Assembly (NCBI RefSeq): GCF_019599465.1
Contig: NZ_RKLR01000003.1
Location: forward strand, 186,001-250,000
Direction: 5' to 3'
Source: Haloarcula rubra
Lineage (GTDB): Archaea > Halobacteriota > Halobacteria > Halobacteriales > Haloarculaceae
Length of the DNA stretch: 64,000 nt
Shown in pieces: positions 1 to 8,879 of this stretch. The position numbers and the translations under genes were made by a program. The stretch's first letter is position 1. Each line of letters begins with the position of its first letter. Under the pieces are notes generated by a model. It saw only the letters and a list, made by a program, of their open reading frames with translations, was not told the origin of the DNA and ran no database searches.

Positions 1-665
1 GGCCCGTCGTCGGTCTCGCAGACCGGCCACTCGTACGTCTCGCCGGGCGGGAGTCGAGCGGTCGCCGCGGTCTGGTCTGGGTCGACGTGGACCGTCTCGC
101 AGGGCACGGAGAGCGACGCCTCGGGGCCGACGAGCGGTTCGCCGAGCGCGACGTGTTGTAACCACGAGTAGTCGACCGGCACCTCGCCGGTGTTGGTGAC
201 GCGCTCCGAGATTTCGACGGCCGACTCGTCCGCCGAGAGCGTCACGTCACGCTCCACGTCGAAGGGGTATCTGGTGAGCGAGGCGGTCAATCGGACCGAC
301 GCTCGCTCGTCGGTGTCCGCGAGTATCTCCGTCTCGAAGGGGACGAGCGTCGACTCGCCGTGGAGTCCCAGCGGAGCGCCGTGGGCCTCCGAGGGGCCAC
401 CCGCACCCGGCAGGACGCTCTGCCACCCGCCCGGGTAGTGGTCGAGGAACGAGAACGCACCGTCGGGAGCGCCGACGGGCCCGGCGGCCGGGGACCGCCA
501 CTCGTGTGGCGCCTCGAACAGCACGTTCGTGTCCGTCCGCTTGTCGACGATGCGGGTGACGTCGCCGCCCTTGCCGGGGAGCAACTCCACACGGAGGTGG
601 TCGTTCTCCAGAAACAGCGCGTCGATGCCGCGCCGTTCGTACTCGTCGGTGACGGTGCAGGCCAT
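1..665 (-). CDS. Aldose-epimerase-fold protein (DUF4432/galactose mutarotase-like), 3' end outside the window
   Basis: The visible 221 residues begin with a short lead-in, then LENDHLRVELLPGKGGDV and a later LFEAPHEW. This is the first beta-sandwich of the aldose 1-epimerase/DUF4432 superfamily, whose members interconvert sugar anomers or bind sugars in the cytoplasm. The C-terminal catalytic part is off the left edge, so activity cannot be judged. I chose the ATG at 665 because a TATA-like TTATGTG lies about 26 bp upstream, giving a leaderless start; an in-frame GTG at 689 is the alternative. A sugar role fits the rest of the window, but no direct operon link is visible. Confidence 0.7.
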   Translation of the reverse strand, partial: MACTVTDEYERRGIDALFLENDHLRVELLPGKGGDVTRIVDKRTDTNVLFEAPHEWRSPAAGPVGAPDGAFSFLDHYPGGWQSVLPGAGGPSEAHGAPLGLHGESTLVPFETEILADTDERASVRLTASLTRYPFDVERDVTLSADESAVEISERVTNTGEVPVDYSWLQHVALGEPLVGPEASLSVPCETVHVDPDQTAATARLPPGETYEWPVCETDDG

Positions 666-719
666 GCCGCCGGTTCGGCGCTCCGACACATAAGCCTCGG
701 TGCCCCGTCGGGCTGCCGG

Positions 720-1721
720 TCACTGGAACTGTGGCGCCACTTCGTCGCCGAACAGTTCCATCCCGTGCGTGTCGGGGAAGTCCAGAAACATCAACTGGAG
801 TTTCTCGAATCCGAGGTCGCGGATACCCTCGATTTGGCTCGCCACCTGCGAGGGCGTCCCGATGAGCATACTCCCCTTCTGACGGGCGTCCTCGGCGTCG
901 TCCAGCGTCTCGTCCATGTCGGACTCCTCGCCCCACGGGAGCGGGAAGATGTCGTCGACGGCCGCCTCGACGGCGGCCTCGTCCTCGCGGACGAGGACGT
1001 GGGCGAGCCACGACCGCTCGACGTCGTCCGGGTCACGTCCCTCGTTCTCGAGGTACTCGTCGAACTTCCTAACCTTGAACTCGATTGGTTTGCCACGCGC
1101 CCGGGCGCTGATTTCGACGTTCCACTCGTCGGCGTGGCGGGCGACGAGTCTGAGCATCTTCGGGCCGGCGCCGCCGACGACGATGGGCGGGTGCGGGTCG
1201 CTGACGGGTTTGGGGTTGTTCAGCGCCTCGTCGATGGTGAAGTGCTCGCCCTCGAAGGACGGCACGTCCTCGGTGAACATCGCCTTCACGACCTGTATGC
1301 CCTCCTCCAACATCTCGATGCGGGTCCCGATGTCGGGGAAGTCGTAGCCGTAAGCCCGGTGCTCGGCTTCGTGCCACCCGGCACCGAGGCCGAGGCGGAG
1401 GCGACCCTCCGAGAGGACGTCCACCGTCGTCGCCATCTTCGCGAGCAAGGCCGGGTTCCGGTACGTGACGGCACCGACGAGCGGACCGAGGTCAACGTCG
1501 TCGGTCCGTTCGGCCAGCGCGGAGAGGAGCGTCCACACCTCGTACTCCTCGGCTTTCGGACCCAGCATGAAGTGGTCGGGTGCCCAGAGCCCGTCCAGCC
1601 CCGTATCCACCGCGGTGTCGACGCCCTGCAGTACCGTCTCGCGGTCGACAGTGTCGAGCATCGGCGTGTCCCGGTGGACGCCGGCACCCGCGTAACACTG
1701 CACCATCCAGTCGAACTGCAT
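720..1721 (-). CDS. LLM-class (luciferase-like) flavin/F420-dependent oxidoreductase
   Basis: A 333-aa TIM-barrel protein of the bacterial luciferase-like superfamily. Typical motifs are seen: GLWAPDHF early, the central VDVLSEGRLRLGLGAGWH (flavin/F420 phosphate region, about residues 100-118), and PHPPIVVGGAGPKMLRLVA near residue 175. Archaeal members usually use F420; the substrate cannot be told from sequence. The gene is monocistronic or read with the downstream epimerase-fold gene (about 55 bp gap, same strand). The length is normal for the family and the ATG at 1721 gives the conserved N-terminal beta strand. Confidence 0.85.
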   Translation of the reverse strand: MQFDWMVQCYAGAGVHRDTPMLDTVDRETVLQGVDTAVDTGLDGLWAPDHFMLGPKAEEYEVWTLLSALAERTDDVDLGPLVGAVTYRNPALLAKMATTVDVLSEGRLRLGLGAGWHEAEHRAYGYDFPDIGTRIEMLEEGIQVVKAMFTEDVPSFEGEHFTIDEALNNPKPVSDPHPPIVVGGAGPKMLRLVARHADEWNVEISARARGKPIEFKVRKFDEYLENEGRDPDDVERSWLAHVLVREDEAAVEAAVDDIFPLPWGEESDMDETLDDAEDARQKGSMLIGTPSQVASQIEGIRDLGFEKLQLMFLDFPDTHGMELFGDEVAPQFQ

Positions 1722-1782
1722 AGGCTCACTGCGGTGGCGAGTCGAATAATTGTTTGGGCGCGACGGTCGGCGCCGCCCTCAC

Positions 1783-2571
1783 TCACAGGCCGCTGTGTGC
1801 CAGCCAGCCACCGTCGACCGGGAGGTTCGCGCCGGTGATGAACCCTGCCTCCTCGCTCGCGAGGAACACGGCCGCGTCGCCAACGTCCTCCGGCGTACCG
1901 AAGCGGGGGAGCAGGGTCTGCTCGCGTGACTTGGCCATGTCCTCCTCGGTGAGGATGTCCTGCAGCGGCGTCTCGACGTACCCGGGGTTGATGCAGTTGA
2001 CGCGCACGTTCTCCTCGCCCAGTTCCATCGCCAGGTCCCGAGTCATGTTGACGACGCCGCCCTTCGCGGCGGCGTACGGCGGGCCGCCGCCACCCTCGAA
2101 CCCGCGGACGGACCCGACGTTGATTATCTGGCCCTCGCGTTCGACGATGTGCGGTATCGCGAACTTCGCGCAGTAGAACGCGCCGCTCAGGTCGACGTCG
2201 ATGGATTGCTGCCACTCCTCGACGCTGGTCGTCTGTGAATCGCCGACGATTTGGATGCCCGCGTTGTTCACGAGTACGTCGATGCCGTCGTAGGTATCGA
2301 CGACGCGTTCGACCATCGCCTCGACGCTCTCGGGGTCGCCGACGTCCGTCTCGACGTACGTCGCGTCGCCGGCCGTCTCCTCGCGGACGAGTTCGTCCGT
2401 CGGCGTGGTCACGTCGGTGTCGTACTTCTCGCCCTGTTTCGGGTCGCGGCGCAGGTCCGCGACGACGACGTTTGCGCCCTCCTCACCGAATCGTCTCGCG
2501 ATGCCGCGGCCGATACCGCTCGCCGCACCTGTCACTATCACGGTTCGGTCGGCGTGTCTGTCAGCCGCCAT
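1783..2571 (-). CDS. SDR-family NAD(P)-dependent oxidoreductase
   Basis: A classical short-chain dehydrogenase of about 262 residues. The N-terminal cofactor motif is TGAASGIGRGIA, followed by VLVNNAGI, an INVGS catalytic serine and YAAAKGG (Tyr-x3-Lys). The C-terminal FITGANLPVDGGW is typical of glucose 1-dehydrogenase/3-oxoacyl-reductase-like members. The substrate is unknown. An in-frame ATG lies three codons upstream at 2580. I favour 2571 because the TATA-like GTTAA at 2595-2599 is about 26 bp upstream, the usual leaderless spacing. It lies 61 bp upstream of the LLM oxidoreductase on the same strand, so the two may share a redox task. Confidence 0.85.
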   Translation of the reverse strand: MAADRHADRTVIVTGAASGIGRGIARRFGEEGANVVVADLRRDPKQGEKYDTDVTTPTDELVREETAGDATYVETDVGDPESVEAMVERVVDTYDGIDVLVNNAGIQIVGDSQTTSVEEWQQSIDVDLSGAFYCAKFAIPHIVEREGQIINVGSVRGFEGGGGPPYAAAKGGVVNMTRDLAMELGEENVRVNCINPGYVETPLQDILTEEDMAKSREQTLLPRFGTPEDVGDAAVFLASEEAGFITGANLPVDGGWLAHSGL

Positions 2572-2697
2572 GTGTGCCACTCACCGGCGTCCGACTTAAC
2601 AGTACGTCCCGCAGGGTTCTGTCGTATCCCGGTACGGGTCCCGACGGAGTAGGGGTCACGGTCTGTACGTCACTCGCCCGACCACACACCGACTGGG

Positions 2698-3339
2698 TCA
2701 CTCGGTGGTGACGCCAGTCGTCATCCAGCATCCGCCGTACGGTTCGGTGGTCTGGACGGTCTGCAGTTCGAGGTGCCAGCGGTACGTCGCCGACGTCTCG
2801 CCGGTGAACACCGTCACCCGCTGGTGGGCCCGGGCGCCGTCGCGTTCGAGCGGTTCGTACGTCACCGTCGACGCGTTCAACAGGGGGCGGAACTGCGTCG
2901 TGACGACGTCGACGAACGTCTCGTAGGACCCCACCGCTCGTCGGTTCGTCGGGGCGGCGAACTGCCACGTCGTGTTGATGCCCTCGTTGGTCGCCGGGTC
3001 GTTGTTGCGGAGGGCGTTGACCTGGATGTGGACGACCAGTCCCGGCGGCCGCTGACACGTCGGCCGCAGCGAGAGATACCGGGGTTGGGCCGCGCCAGTT
3101 CGGTTGTCCGGCGCGGTGATGCCACCCCAGTACTCGCGCCGGTCGGGGTCACCGGCCAGCGACCGGCCGTTCGGCTCCGGCGTCGGCGACGCCGTAGATA
3201 CCTCGGGTCGAGGGGCCGGTGTGAGGGGGTCGCCGCCCTCAGATTGCCCGCCGCCGGACCCGAAGAACGTGCCACACCCTGCCAGCGCCACGAGCGCAAC
3301 ACAGGCGACGAGGAAGAGGGGCGAGTCGGCACGTGTCAT
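2698..3339 (-). CDS. Haloarchaeal lipoprotein, function unknown
   Basis: About 213 residues. The N-terminus has a positively charged start, a hydrophobic stretch (LFLVACVALVAL) and a lipobox LAGC with Cys at position 22. This is a Sec-type lipoprotein signal without a twin-Arg motif, so the protein should be anchored outside the membrane. A Ser/Pro/Gly-rich linker and a domain with a few Cys residues follow. I do not recognise the family. A longer start at 3378 (MARPKT) is possible, but 3339 puts the lipobox at the usual distance. The AT-rich upstream region is shared with the divergent gene at 3573. Confidence 0.6.
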   Translation of the reverse strand: MTRADSPLFLVACVALVALAGCGTFFGSGGGQSEGGDPLTPAPRPEVSTASPTPEPNGRSLAGDPDRREYWGGITAPDNRTGAAQPRYLSLRPTCQRPPGLVVHIQVNALRNNDPATNEGINTTWQFAAPTNRRAVGSYETFVDVVTTQFRPLLNASTVTYEPLERDGARAHQRVTVFTGETSATYRWHLELQTVQTTEPYGGCWMTTGVTTE

Positions 3340-3572
3340 GGCCACCCACAGGGGCGCCAGCGTCTTCGGTCTTGCCATCAAGTCGCTACGAGCTGATAGT
3401 GCGTTTGAACGGTGATTTCGATTGTGATACACAAGTAATCTCCAAAAATGAAAATATAGTATTGGTATACAACGACGTAGCTCAAGTTTCAGACGATATG
3501 GTCGCTCACGACACGGTGCAATCCTTGTATGTGAAACAAACATTTTAGTTATCGGGACGCGAAGCCGTGGTA
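3340..3572. promoter_or_regulatory. AT-rich divergent intergenic promoter region
   Basis: This 233-bp gap between divergent genes is much more AT-rich than its neighbours. It contains TTTAGTTA near 3544-3551, about 26 bp before the ATG at 3573, the expected TATA spacing for a leaderless rightward transcript. Several AT-rich stretches near 3440-3475 could serve the leftward lipoprotein gene. No strong palindrome was seen. Confidence 0.5.
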
Positions 3573-4307
3573 ATGATTGACACAAACGTCCCTGCGACCC
3601 ACTACCTCCAGTCCTTCAGACAGCACGTCCTGTCTCCGGTGACGACGGCCGTGGAGGTGGTCGAACGCGAGACGGCCGAGGTGGAAGCGGAGGCCGAGGC
3701 CTTCGACGCATTCGCCGACGCCGTCGAGGACGTGCCGACCGCGGGGCCACAGGCGTGGCAACCGGTGGCGTTTCACACGTCCCGACAGGAGTGTAAGCAA
3801 CTCGAACGCGTCTGTGACGCGTACCGGGAGACGGTGATGAGCGTACCCCACTACGACGAGGTGTACGGGGAGTCGCTCGTCGAGAACGTGATGCTGGAAC
3901 TCGGCGAGGAGATGGCCGAGGGCCTCCGGACCAAACAGGGCGGGTTCACGGCGCCGTACAAACAGGCGCTCGTCAGCACCGCCCGGGACGCCGCCGCCGA
4001 GCGCCGGCGCTTCCTCGATACGCTGGCGGGCGAGGCGGAGTCGCTCTCGGACGCCCGGCAGTCGCTGTCCGACCTCGTCGTCGAACTCGACGGCATGTCG
4101 GTCCCACAGTGGTACGAGTCGACGTTCACCGAGACGCTCGACGGCGTCGTCACGACCAGACAGGAACACCTCGACAGACAGGTGTCTCTCCCGGGCGAGA
4201 ACCGGACCAGCCTCTGTTCGCTGCTCTACGACGACGAACCGTGGACGTTTCCGGTGTTGACCGCCGCGACGCGGGTCCGCGACATCATCAGCACGTCCGA
4301 CTCCTGA
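3573..4307 (+). CDS. Haloarchaeal hypothetical protein, DUF7260-like
   Basis: A 244-aa acidic, largely helical protein with no signal peptide or membrane span. It has long Glu/Ala-rich helices (residues about 25-50 and 130-165) and a conserved-looking C-terminal block LLYDDEPWTFPVLTAATRVRD. That combination matches a haloarchaea-restricted family I associate with DUF7260, whose function is unknown. The ATG at 3573 is preferred over an upstream in-frame GTG (3567) because the TATA-like TTTAGTTA is about 26 bp before it. No partner genes are evident; the next gene is convergent. Confidence 0.6.
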   Translation: MIDTNVPATHYLQSFRQHVLSPVTTAVEVVERETAEVEAEAEAFDAFADAVEDVPTAGPQAWQPVAFHTSRQECKQLERVCDAYRETVMSVPHYDEVYGESLVENVMLELGEEMAEGLRTKQGGFTAPYKQALVSTARDAAAERRRFLDTLAGEAESLSDARQSLSDLVVELDGMSVPQWYESTFTETLDGVVTTRQEHLDRQVSLPGENRTSLCSLLYDDEPWTFPVLTAATRVRDIISTSDS

Positions 4308-4379
4308 GTCGGGACCCCACGGTCCATCCCGCTGGTTCGAAAGAAAAACGAACCGTCGAGAGCCGTCGGCGGGCAGCGA

Positions 4380-6284
4380 TTACTCGTCGTCGTTCTCGGC
4401 CAGCCCCTGCGACGGACCGCCGGAGAAGACGAACTCGTGCTCGGCCTCCGTCTCGAAGCGGTTCAGGATGTCACCCAGCGGTTGGGCGTACCGCTTGAGT
4501 CGTTCCGCGCGAGTGGAGACTTCGTTGAGTTCGGCGGCCTGTTCCTCCGCGGCGCCGGCGACGGTCTCGGACTCCGCCATCATGGCTTCGCTGGTGTCGG
4601 CGGCCTCCTGCAGCGTCGTCGCCGTGGTCCGGAACTCGGCGAGCGAGTCGCCCATGTCGACCTCGGGGTTCTCGGCTTCGAGTCGTTCGAGCGTCTCGAC
4701 GAGGTGGTCTAAGTCCTCTGAGAGCGTCTGGAGGCGTTCTTTCTGGTCGTAGGCGTCGTCGGATATCTTCTGCACGGATTCGGCGACCTGTTCGGACGCG
4801 TCACGCACCGACTCGGCGCTCGTGAGGACGACGTCACCGGAGTCGGCCACGTCGTCGGCGAAGCTCCGCAACTGACCGACGGTCTTCTCGAGTTCGTTTA
4901 TCATGCCGTTGAACTCGCTGGCGATACGGTCCATCGACTCGTTCTCGCCGTCCGTCTCCATGCGCTCTGTCAGGTTGCCGGCGGCGGCCGCCTCCATCAC
5001 CTCGGAGAACTCGTCGGCCTTCTCTTGCAGGTAGTTGTTGACCTCCATCGCCTCGGCGCGAGACACCTCCGCCTCCTTGCGGGCACGCTCGGCCTCGTCT
5101 ATCTGCTGTTTGAGCGCGTTCCGCATGTCGCCGAACCCGTCGTAGAGACGGCCGATGTTGTCGATGCGGGCCGTCGAGATGTCGACGTCGAGGTTCCCCT
5201 GTCGCATCTGGTCGGTCTTGCGGGTGAGGCGGTCGATAGCCGTCGCCGTGTTGTACCCCAGCGCCGCACCGACGCCACCGATGAGGAGGACCATCAGTGC
5301 CGTTCCGACGAGTCCGTAGAGTTGGACGTTCTCGACGAATCCGAACACTGCCGAATAGGGGGCGTGGACCAGCACGACCCAGTCGGTCCCCGCTATCGGG
5401 GAGTAGCCGACGGTGTACTTCTCGTCGAGGACACTGCTCGCCGGCATGGTCGCGACGACGCCCGCCTCCTGGTCTCGACCCCGGAGGTCGTTGGCCGCGC
5501 TGATGGGCGCTGTCGCCTCGCTACCGGACGCGTACGGCTGGAGGAGGGCGTCACCGACGCCGCCGTCCGGCCCTTCGTCTAGCATCACGACGTTGGATGC
5601 GTTGACGACCTGTGTGAACCCGCCGGCGGACCGTTCGGAGCCTTGCAGTGACTCGGTGATTCCCCCCACCGCGTACTCGATGACGATGTAGCGGTTCTGG
5701 CTCGCGTCGACGGGGCTCATGAACCCGACGACTGGGCCGGTCTGTGTCTGGTAGACGCTAGAGTGGACGACTTCCCCGGCACGGTCGAACTGCGTCTCCG
5801 TCGTCCAGCCACGGTTGATCGTCGAGACGTTGGTCCCCGCCGACAGCGACGTGCTCGCGACGATGCTGGTCCCGGTTATCTCCCGCTCGACGAGGTGGAC
5901 GTTCGACACGTCGGCCGAGAGTCCTGCTTCCCGGTTCCGGAGTTCCGCACGGAGGTCCTCGGCGTCGTCGGAGGTCCAGACGTCGCTCGACGAGACGAAC
6001 TGGACGGAGAGCCGGTTCCGCTCGAACCACTGTTCGATGATGTTCCCCTCCTGTGCGGCGACACCTCGGTACTCGTCGGTCACCTGCGTCTCGGTGTAGG
6101 TCCGGACCTGGTCGGTCGCCAGCAGACCGATGGCACCGACGGACAGCGCCATCACTACGAGGACGATACCGAACTTCAGCGCGAAGTTGCGCCGAATCGC
6201 GTCCGGAACGATAGTCGCGAGGAGACCACCGCTCGCGTCGTCTGTGCCCGATGCCCCTGCCGAAGATGAATCCTGTCCACTCAT
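4380..6284 (-). CDS. Methyl-accepting transducer lacking the conserved signalling tip
   Basis: A 634-aa membrane transducer. TM1 is about residues 35-56, an extracellular Cache-like domain about 57-319, TM2 about 321-344, a HAMP domain about 345-395, and a second HAMP-like segment (AAAGNLTERM...) about 415-470. The cytoplasmic coiled coil (470-610) has recognisable N- and C-flanks of an archaeal chemoreceptor (SEQVAESVQKIS; EEQAAELNEVSTRAERL). The hyperconserved hairpin tip (QTNILALNA-IEAARAG) that contacts CheA/CheW is absent and is replaced by a short Glu-rich stretch. It lies 2 bp after a binding-protein gene and is surely co-transcribed with it, as in halobacterial BasB/BasT-type pairs. 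Confidence 0.85.
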   Translation of the reverse strand: MSGQDSSSAGASGTDDASGGLLATIVPDAIRRNFALKFGIVLVVMALSVGAIGLLATDQVRTYTETQVTDEYRGVAAQEGNIIEQWFERNRLSVQFVSSSDVWTSDDAEDLRAELRNREAGLSADVSNVHLVEREITGTSIVASTSLSAGTNVSTINRGWTTETQFDRAGEVVHSSVYQTQTGPVVGFMSPVDASQNRYIVIEYAVGGITESLQGSERSAGGFTQVVNASNVVMLDEGPDGGVGDALLQPYASGSEATAPISAANDLRGRDQEAGVVATMPASSVLDEKYTVGYSPIAGTDWVVLVHAPYSAVFGFVENVQLYGLVGTALMVLLIGGVGAALGYNTATAIDRLTRKTDQMRQGNLDVDISTARIDNIGRLYDGFGDMRNALKQQIDEAERARKEAEVSRAEAMEVNNYLQEKADEFSEVMEAAAAGNLTERMETDGENESMDRIASEFNGMINELEKTVGQLRSFADDVADSGDVVLTSAESVRDASEQVAESVQKISDDAYDQKERLQTLSEDLDHLVETLERLEAENPEVDMGDSLAEFRTTATTLQEAADTSEAMMAESETVAGAAEEQAAELNEVSTRAERLKRYAQPLGDILNRFETEAEHEFVFSGGPSQGLAENDDE

Positions 6285-6286
6285 TG

Positions 6287-7630
6287 TTAGTTACCGCCCA
6301 GCGAACACGCTGCCGCTGGTCCTTCAGAACACTCGTAGGTCGCCTCCCGCGTCGTGTCGATGAGGTCGTAGTACCGGCCGAAGTCCTGCTGGGACCCCGG
6401 TCGCCCCCTGACGATGGGTACCGGACGCATCGACTGGTGGTCACACGCCCGCATGGTCTGTGCCCCGATGCCGGCCCCGTACTCCCAGTCTTCGAGGGCG
6501 GGGATGACTTCCTCGGGGTCGAACGTCCCCGCCCGCGCCACGGCGTGTGCGTACTGGAGCGTCTGGGTGTACGCGACGTGGGCCGGACCCGAGGGTATCG
6601 ACGACGACGCCGACCCGGTCCCGCCCTCGTACTCCTTGCTGAACGCCGACTGGAACTGCTCGGAGAGCGGCGTGTCGATGGACGGGTCCCACGCGATAGT
6701 CCCGATGACGTCCTCTATGGCACCCCCCGCTGTCTGTGCCACGGCCCGAGTGTACAGCGGGATGACCACGTTCTCGTCGGGGAAGTTCTCCCGGACGGCC
6801 CGGACGGCGTTCGCGGCGTCCAGGCCACGGAGGTTCAGGACCAGCACGTCCTCGTCGGCGCTCTCGATATCGGGCATGTACTGGTCGAAGTCGCGCGTCC
6901 CGAGTTGCGCACTCAGGCTCCCCACGGGCTGCCAGCCGGCCTCGGTGAGGTGGCGCTTCATCAGTGTTCGCTGCCCCGCACCCCACTCGTCCTGCGAGAA
7001 CATCTGGAAGAAGTTGACGTCCTCCCCGTACTCCTCTACGAGGACCGGTTCGAGCGCTCGCGCAGTCATGTGCGAGTTGAAAAGCTCCCGGAACGTCCAG
7101 CGGTTGCAGTCCGACCCCGTGAGCGTGTTGAGGTGGGTCATCGTCGCCATGTAGATAGTCTCCATCTCGGCGGCCACGTCCTGCATCACGAGGCCGGTGT
7201 CGCTCGTCGACCCACCGGAGACCACGACGGCGCCGTCGCTCTCGATCATCGCCTCGGCCGAACTGCGTGCAACCTCCGGGTCGCTCTCGGTGTCGCTCAC
7301 CGTCGCTTCGACAGTCTTACCCAGTAACCCGTCCCCACCGAGTCGCGGGAAGTACCGGTTCGACACCCATCCCCCGCCTTCGTTGATGTGTTTGACGGCG
7401 AGACGGTGTCCGCGGAGTTCCTCTTCTCCCGTCGTCGAGAACGGCCCCGATCGTGCCACGTTGAATCCGAACGTGACCGTGTCACCGGTGACTGACGAAT
7501 TACCGGTCGGTGTGCCACCCCCACCGCCCCCACCACATCCAGCGAGTCCGGCGACTCCCGACACCCCTACCGCCCCGAGGAAGGAACGTCGAGAAACCGA
7601 CGGCTCGTTTCTCGCTTGCCTGCGATTCAT
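6287..7630 (-). CDS. Tat-exported lipoprotein, branched-chain amino-acid-type substrate-binding protein
   Basis: About 447 residues. A twin-arginine signal ([10 protein letters not shown]) leads to a lipobox LAGC and a Gly-rich linker, so the protein folds before export and is lipid-anchored outside. The body has the Peripla_BP_6/LivJ fold: [21 protein letters not shown] at the start, then a lobe with [10 protein letters not shown] and later [13 protein letters not shown]. No permease or ATPase genes adjoin it; the only partner is the transducer gene 2 bp downstream. This suggests it presents a ligand to a receptor rather than to an importer. The ligand is unknown, probably an amino acid or similar small molecule. 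The ATG at 7630 gives the full Tat signal. Confidence 0.85.
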   Translation of the reverse strand: MNRRQARNEPSVSRRSFLGAVGVSGVAGLAGCGGGGGGGTPTGNSSVTGDTVTFGFNVARSGPFSTTGEEELRGHRLAVKHINEGGGWVSNRYFPRLGGDGLLGKTVEATVSDTESDPEVARSSAEAMIESDGAVVVSGGSTSDTGLVMQDVAAEMETIYMATMTHLNTLTGSDCNRWTFRELFNSHMTARALEPVLVEEYGEDVNFFQMFSQDEWGAGQRTLMKRHLTEAGWQPVGSLSAQLGTRDFDQYMPDIESADEDVLVLNLRGLDAANAVRAVRENFPDENVVIPLYTRAVAQTAGGAIEDVIGTIAWDPSIDTPLSEQFQSAFSKEYEGGTGSASSSIPSGPAHVAYTQTLQYAHAVARAGTFDPEEVIPALEDWEYGAGIGAQTMRACDHQSMRPVPIVRGRPGSQQDFGRYYDLIDTTREATYECSEGPAAACSLGGN

Positions 7631-7762
7631 AGCATGATGTGTATAAGATGGGTACAAAAGCCTTTGGAGGCTATTAATGAATATATACCAATTCGAAAAC
7701 AAATGTGTGGAATCGGTACACGGTCCGACCCTAAGCTACTGCACAGCGACGACTCTCAGGGA

Positions 7763-7768
7763 TTTATA
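7763..7768 (+). promoter_or_regulatory. TATA box of the KDG kinase gene
   Basis: TTTATA lies about 26 bp before the ATG at 7793, the standard archaeal distance for a leaderless transcript, and it fixes the start choice for the kinase. Confidence 0.7.
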
Positions 7769-7792
7769 CCTAACGGGCGACGAGGGGGCCAT

Positions 7793-8752
7793 ATGACCGA
7801 CCTGATTACGTTCGGAGAAACCATGCTCCGGTTGTCGCCGCCGGACGAGGAACGCCTCGAGACAGCGGACCAGTACCGGGTCCGGGCTGCCGGTGCCGAG
7901 TCGAACGTCGCCGTCGCCGCGCAGCGACTCGGACTCGACGCCGTCTGGACCTCGAAACTCCCCGAGTCCTCGGTCGGCCGGCGCGTCGTCGGCGAACTCC
8001 GGAACCACGGCGTAACCGTCGACGTAGTGTGGGACGACAGTGAGGCGGCCAGACAGGGCACCTACTACCTCGAACAGGGCCAGCCACCGCGCGGGAACGA
8101 GGTCATCTACGACCGAGCGGGAGCGAGCGTGACCACGGCGACGACGGCCGAACTACCCGTCGAAACCGTCAAGGACGCGACCGGGTTGCACACGACCGGT
8201 ATCACGCCAGCCCTCTCCGAGACGCTGGAGGCGACGACGGCCGACCTGCTCGCTCGGGCGCAGGACGCCGACACCGTGACGAGTTTCGACCTCAACTACC
8301 GGTCGAAGCTCTGGGACCCGGACGAGGCGAGAGCGGTGCTGACGGACCTGTTCCCCGACGTGGACGTCCTCGTCGCCGCCCGGCGGGACGCCGAGACGGT
8401 GCTCGGTCGGACTGGCGACGCCGAGTCGGTGGCTCGGGGACTGGCCGACGACTACGGGTTCGACGTGACGATAGTGACACGCGGGGCCGACGGTGCGCTC
8501 GCGCTCTCGAACGGCGAGGTGTACGAACAGCCGACCTACGAGGCGCCCAGCGCCCACCCGGTCGGGACCGGCGATTCCTTCGTCGGCGGCTTCCTCTCGC
8601 AGTACCTCGCCGGCGAGTCCGTCCCCGACGGGCTCGCGTGGGGTGCGGCTACCGCCGCCCTCAAGCGTTCTGTCCCCGGTGACATCGCCGTCGTCTCCCC
8701 GGACGAGGTCCGTGAAGTCATCGCCGGCGACACGGAAGCGATTTCGCGCTGA
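7793..8752 (+). CDS. kdgK: 2-keto-3-deoxygluconate kinase (PfkB family)
   Basis: A 319-aa ribokinase-fold sugar kinase. It opens with [14 protein letters not shown], has the substrate-lid region [16 protein letters not shown] and ends with the PfkB signature [10 protein letters not shown] near residue 258, which carries the catalytic Asp and anion hole. KDG kinase phosphorylates 2-keto-3-deoxygluconate to KDPG in the haloarchaeal semi-phosphorylative Entner-Doudoroff pathway. The assignment is by family resemblance and by context: pyruvate kinase follows, and gluconate-type dehydratase and glucose dehydrogenase are in the same window. The gene has its own leaderless promoter. A related sugar kinase specificity cannot be excluded. 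Confidence 0.8.
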   Translation: MTDLITFGETMLRLSPPDEERLETADQYRVRAAGAESNVAVAAQRLGLDAVWTSKLPESSVGRRVVGELRNHGVTVDVVWDDSEAARQGTYYLEQGQPPRGNEVIYDRAGASVTTATTAELPVETVKDATGLHTTGITPALSETLEATTADLLARAQDADTVTSFDLNYRSKLWDPDEARAVLTDLFPDVDVLVAARRDAETVLGRTGDAESVARGLADDYGFDVTIVTRGADGALALSNGEVYEQPTYEAPSAHPVGTGDSFVGGFLSQYLAGESVPDGLAWGAATAALKRSVPGDIAVVSPDEVREVIAGDTEAISR

Positions 8753-8793
8753 AGTCGCGTGAGGGCGGCGATACTGGCGGCGTCCGGCAAGCT

Positions 8794-8799
8794 TCTTAT
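8794..8799 (+). promoter_or_regulatory. TATA-like element upstream of pykA
   Basis: CTTATC at 8794-8799 places transcription initiation near 8823. This coincides with an ATG that opens an 18-codon reading frame, not with the pykA start at 8872. The pykA message therefore probably has a 49-nt leader. Confidence 0.5.
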
Positions 8800-8822
8800 C
8801 CCTTGACTCGGTACGGTCGAGT

Positions 8823-8879
8823 ATGATTCATCGAACGGTGCGTTCACGAGAGTTGTCGGGAGTATCGACCGATGCGTAG
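8823..8879 (+). CDS. Possible 18-aa leader peptide upstream of pykA
   Basis: An ATG at the predicted transcription start opens a frame encoding MIHRTVRSRELSGVSTDA. It stops (TAG at 8877-8879) just inside the pykA coding sequence, overlapping the pykA ATG at 8872. The position fits a leaderless uORF whose termination could couple to pykA initiation, with a GGGAG purine run 11 nt before the pykA ATG. The peptide is too short to judge by composition, so it may be a chance frame in a 5' leader. Confidence 0.3.
   Translation: MIHRTVRSRELSGVSTDA

Noticed and set aside
360-1838. A 492-codon + strand open frame
   Set aside because: It lies antisense to the LLM oxidoreductase and epimerase-fold genes, has no recognisable motif, and its composition is that of a GC-rich shadow frame.
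3333-3548. A 71-codon + strand frame in the AT-rich gap
   Set aside because: It overlaps the lipoprotein signal sequence on the other strand, has no promoter of its own and runs through a region that looks like two divergent promoters.
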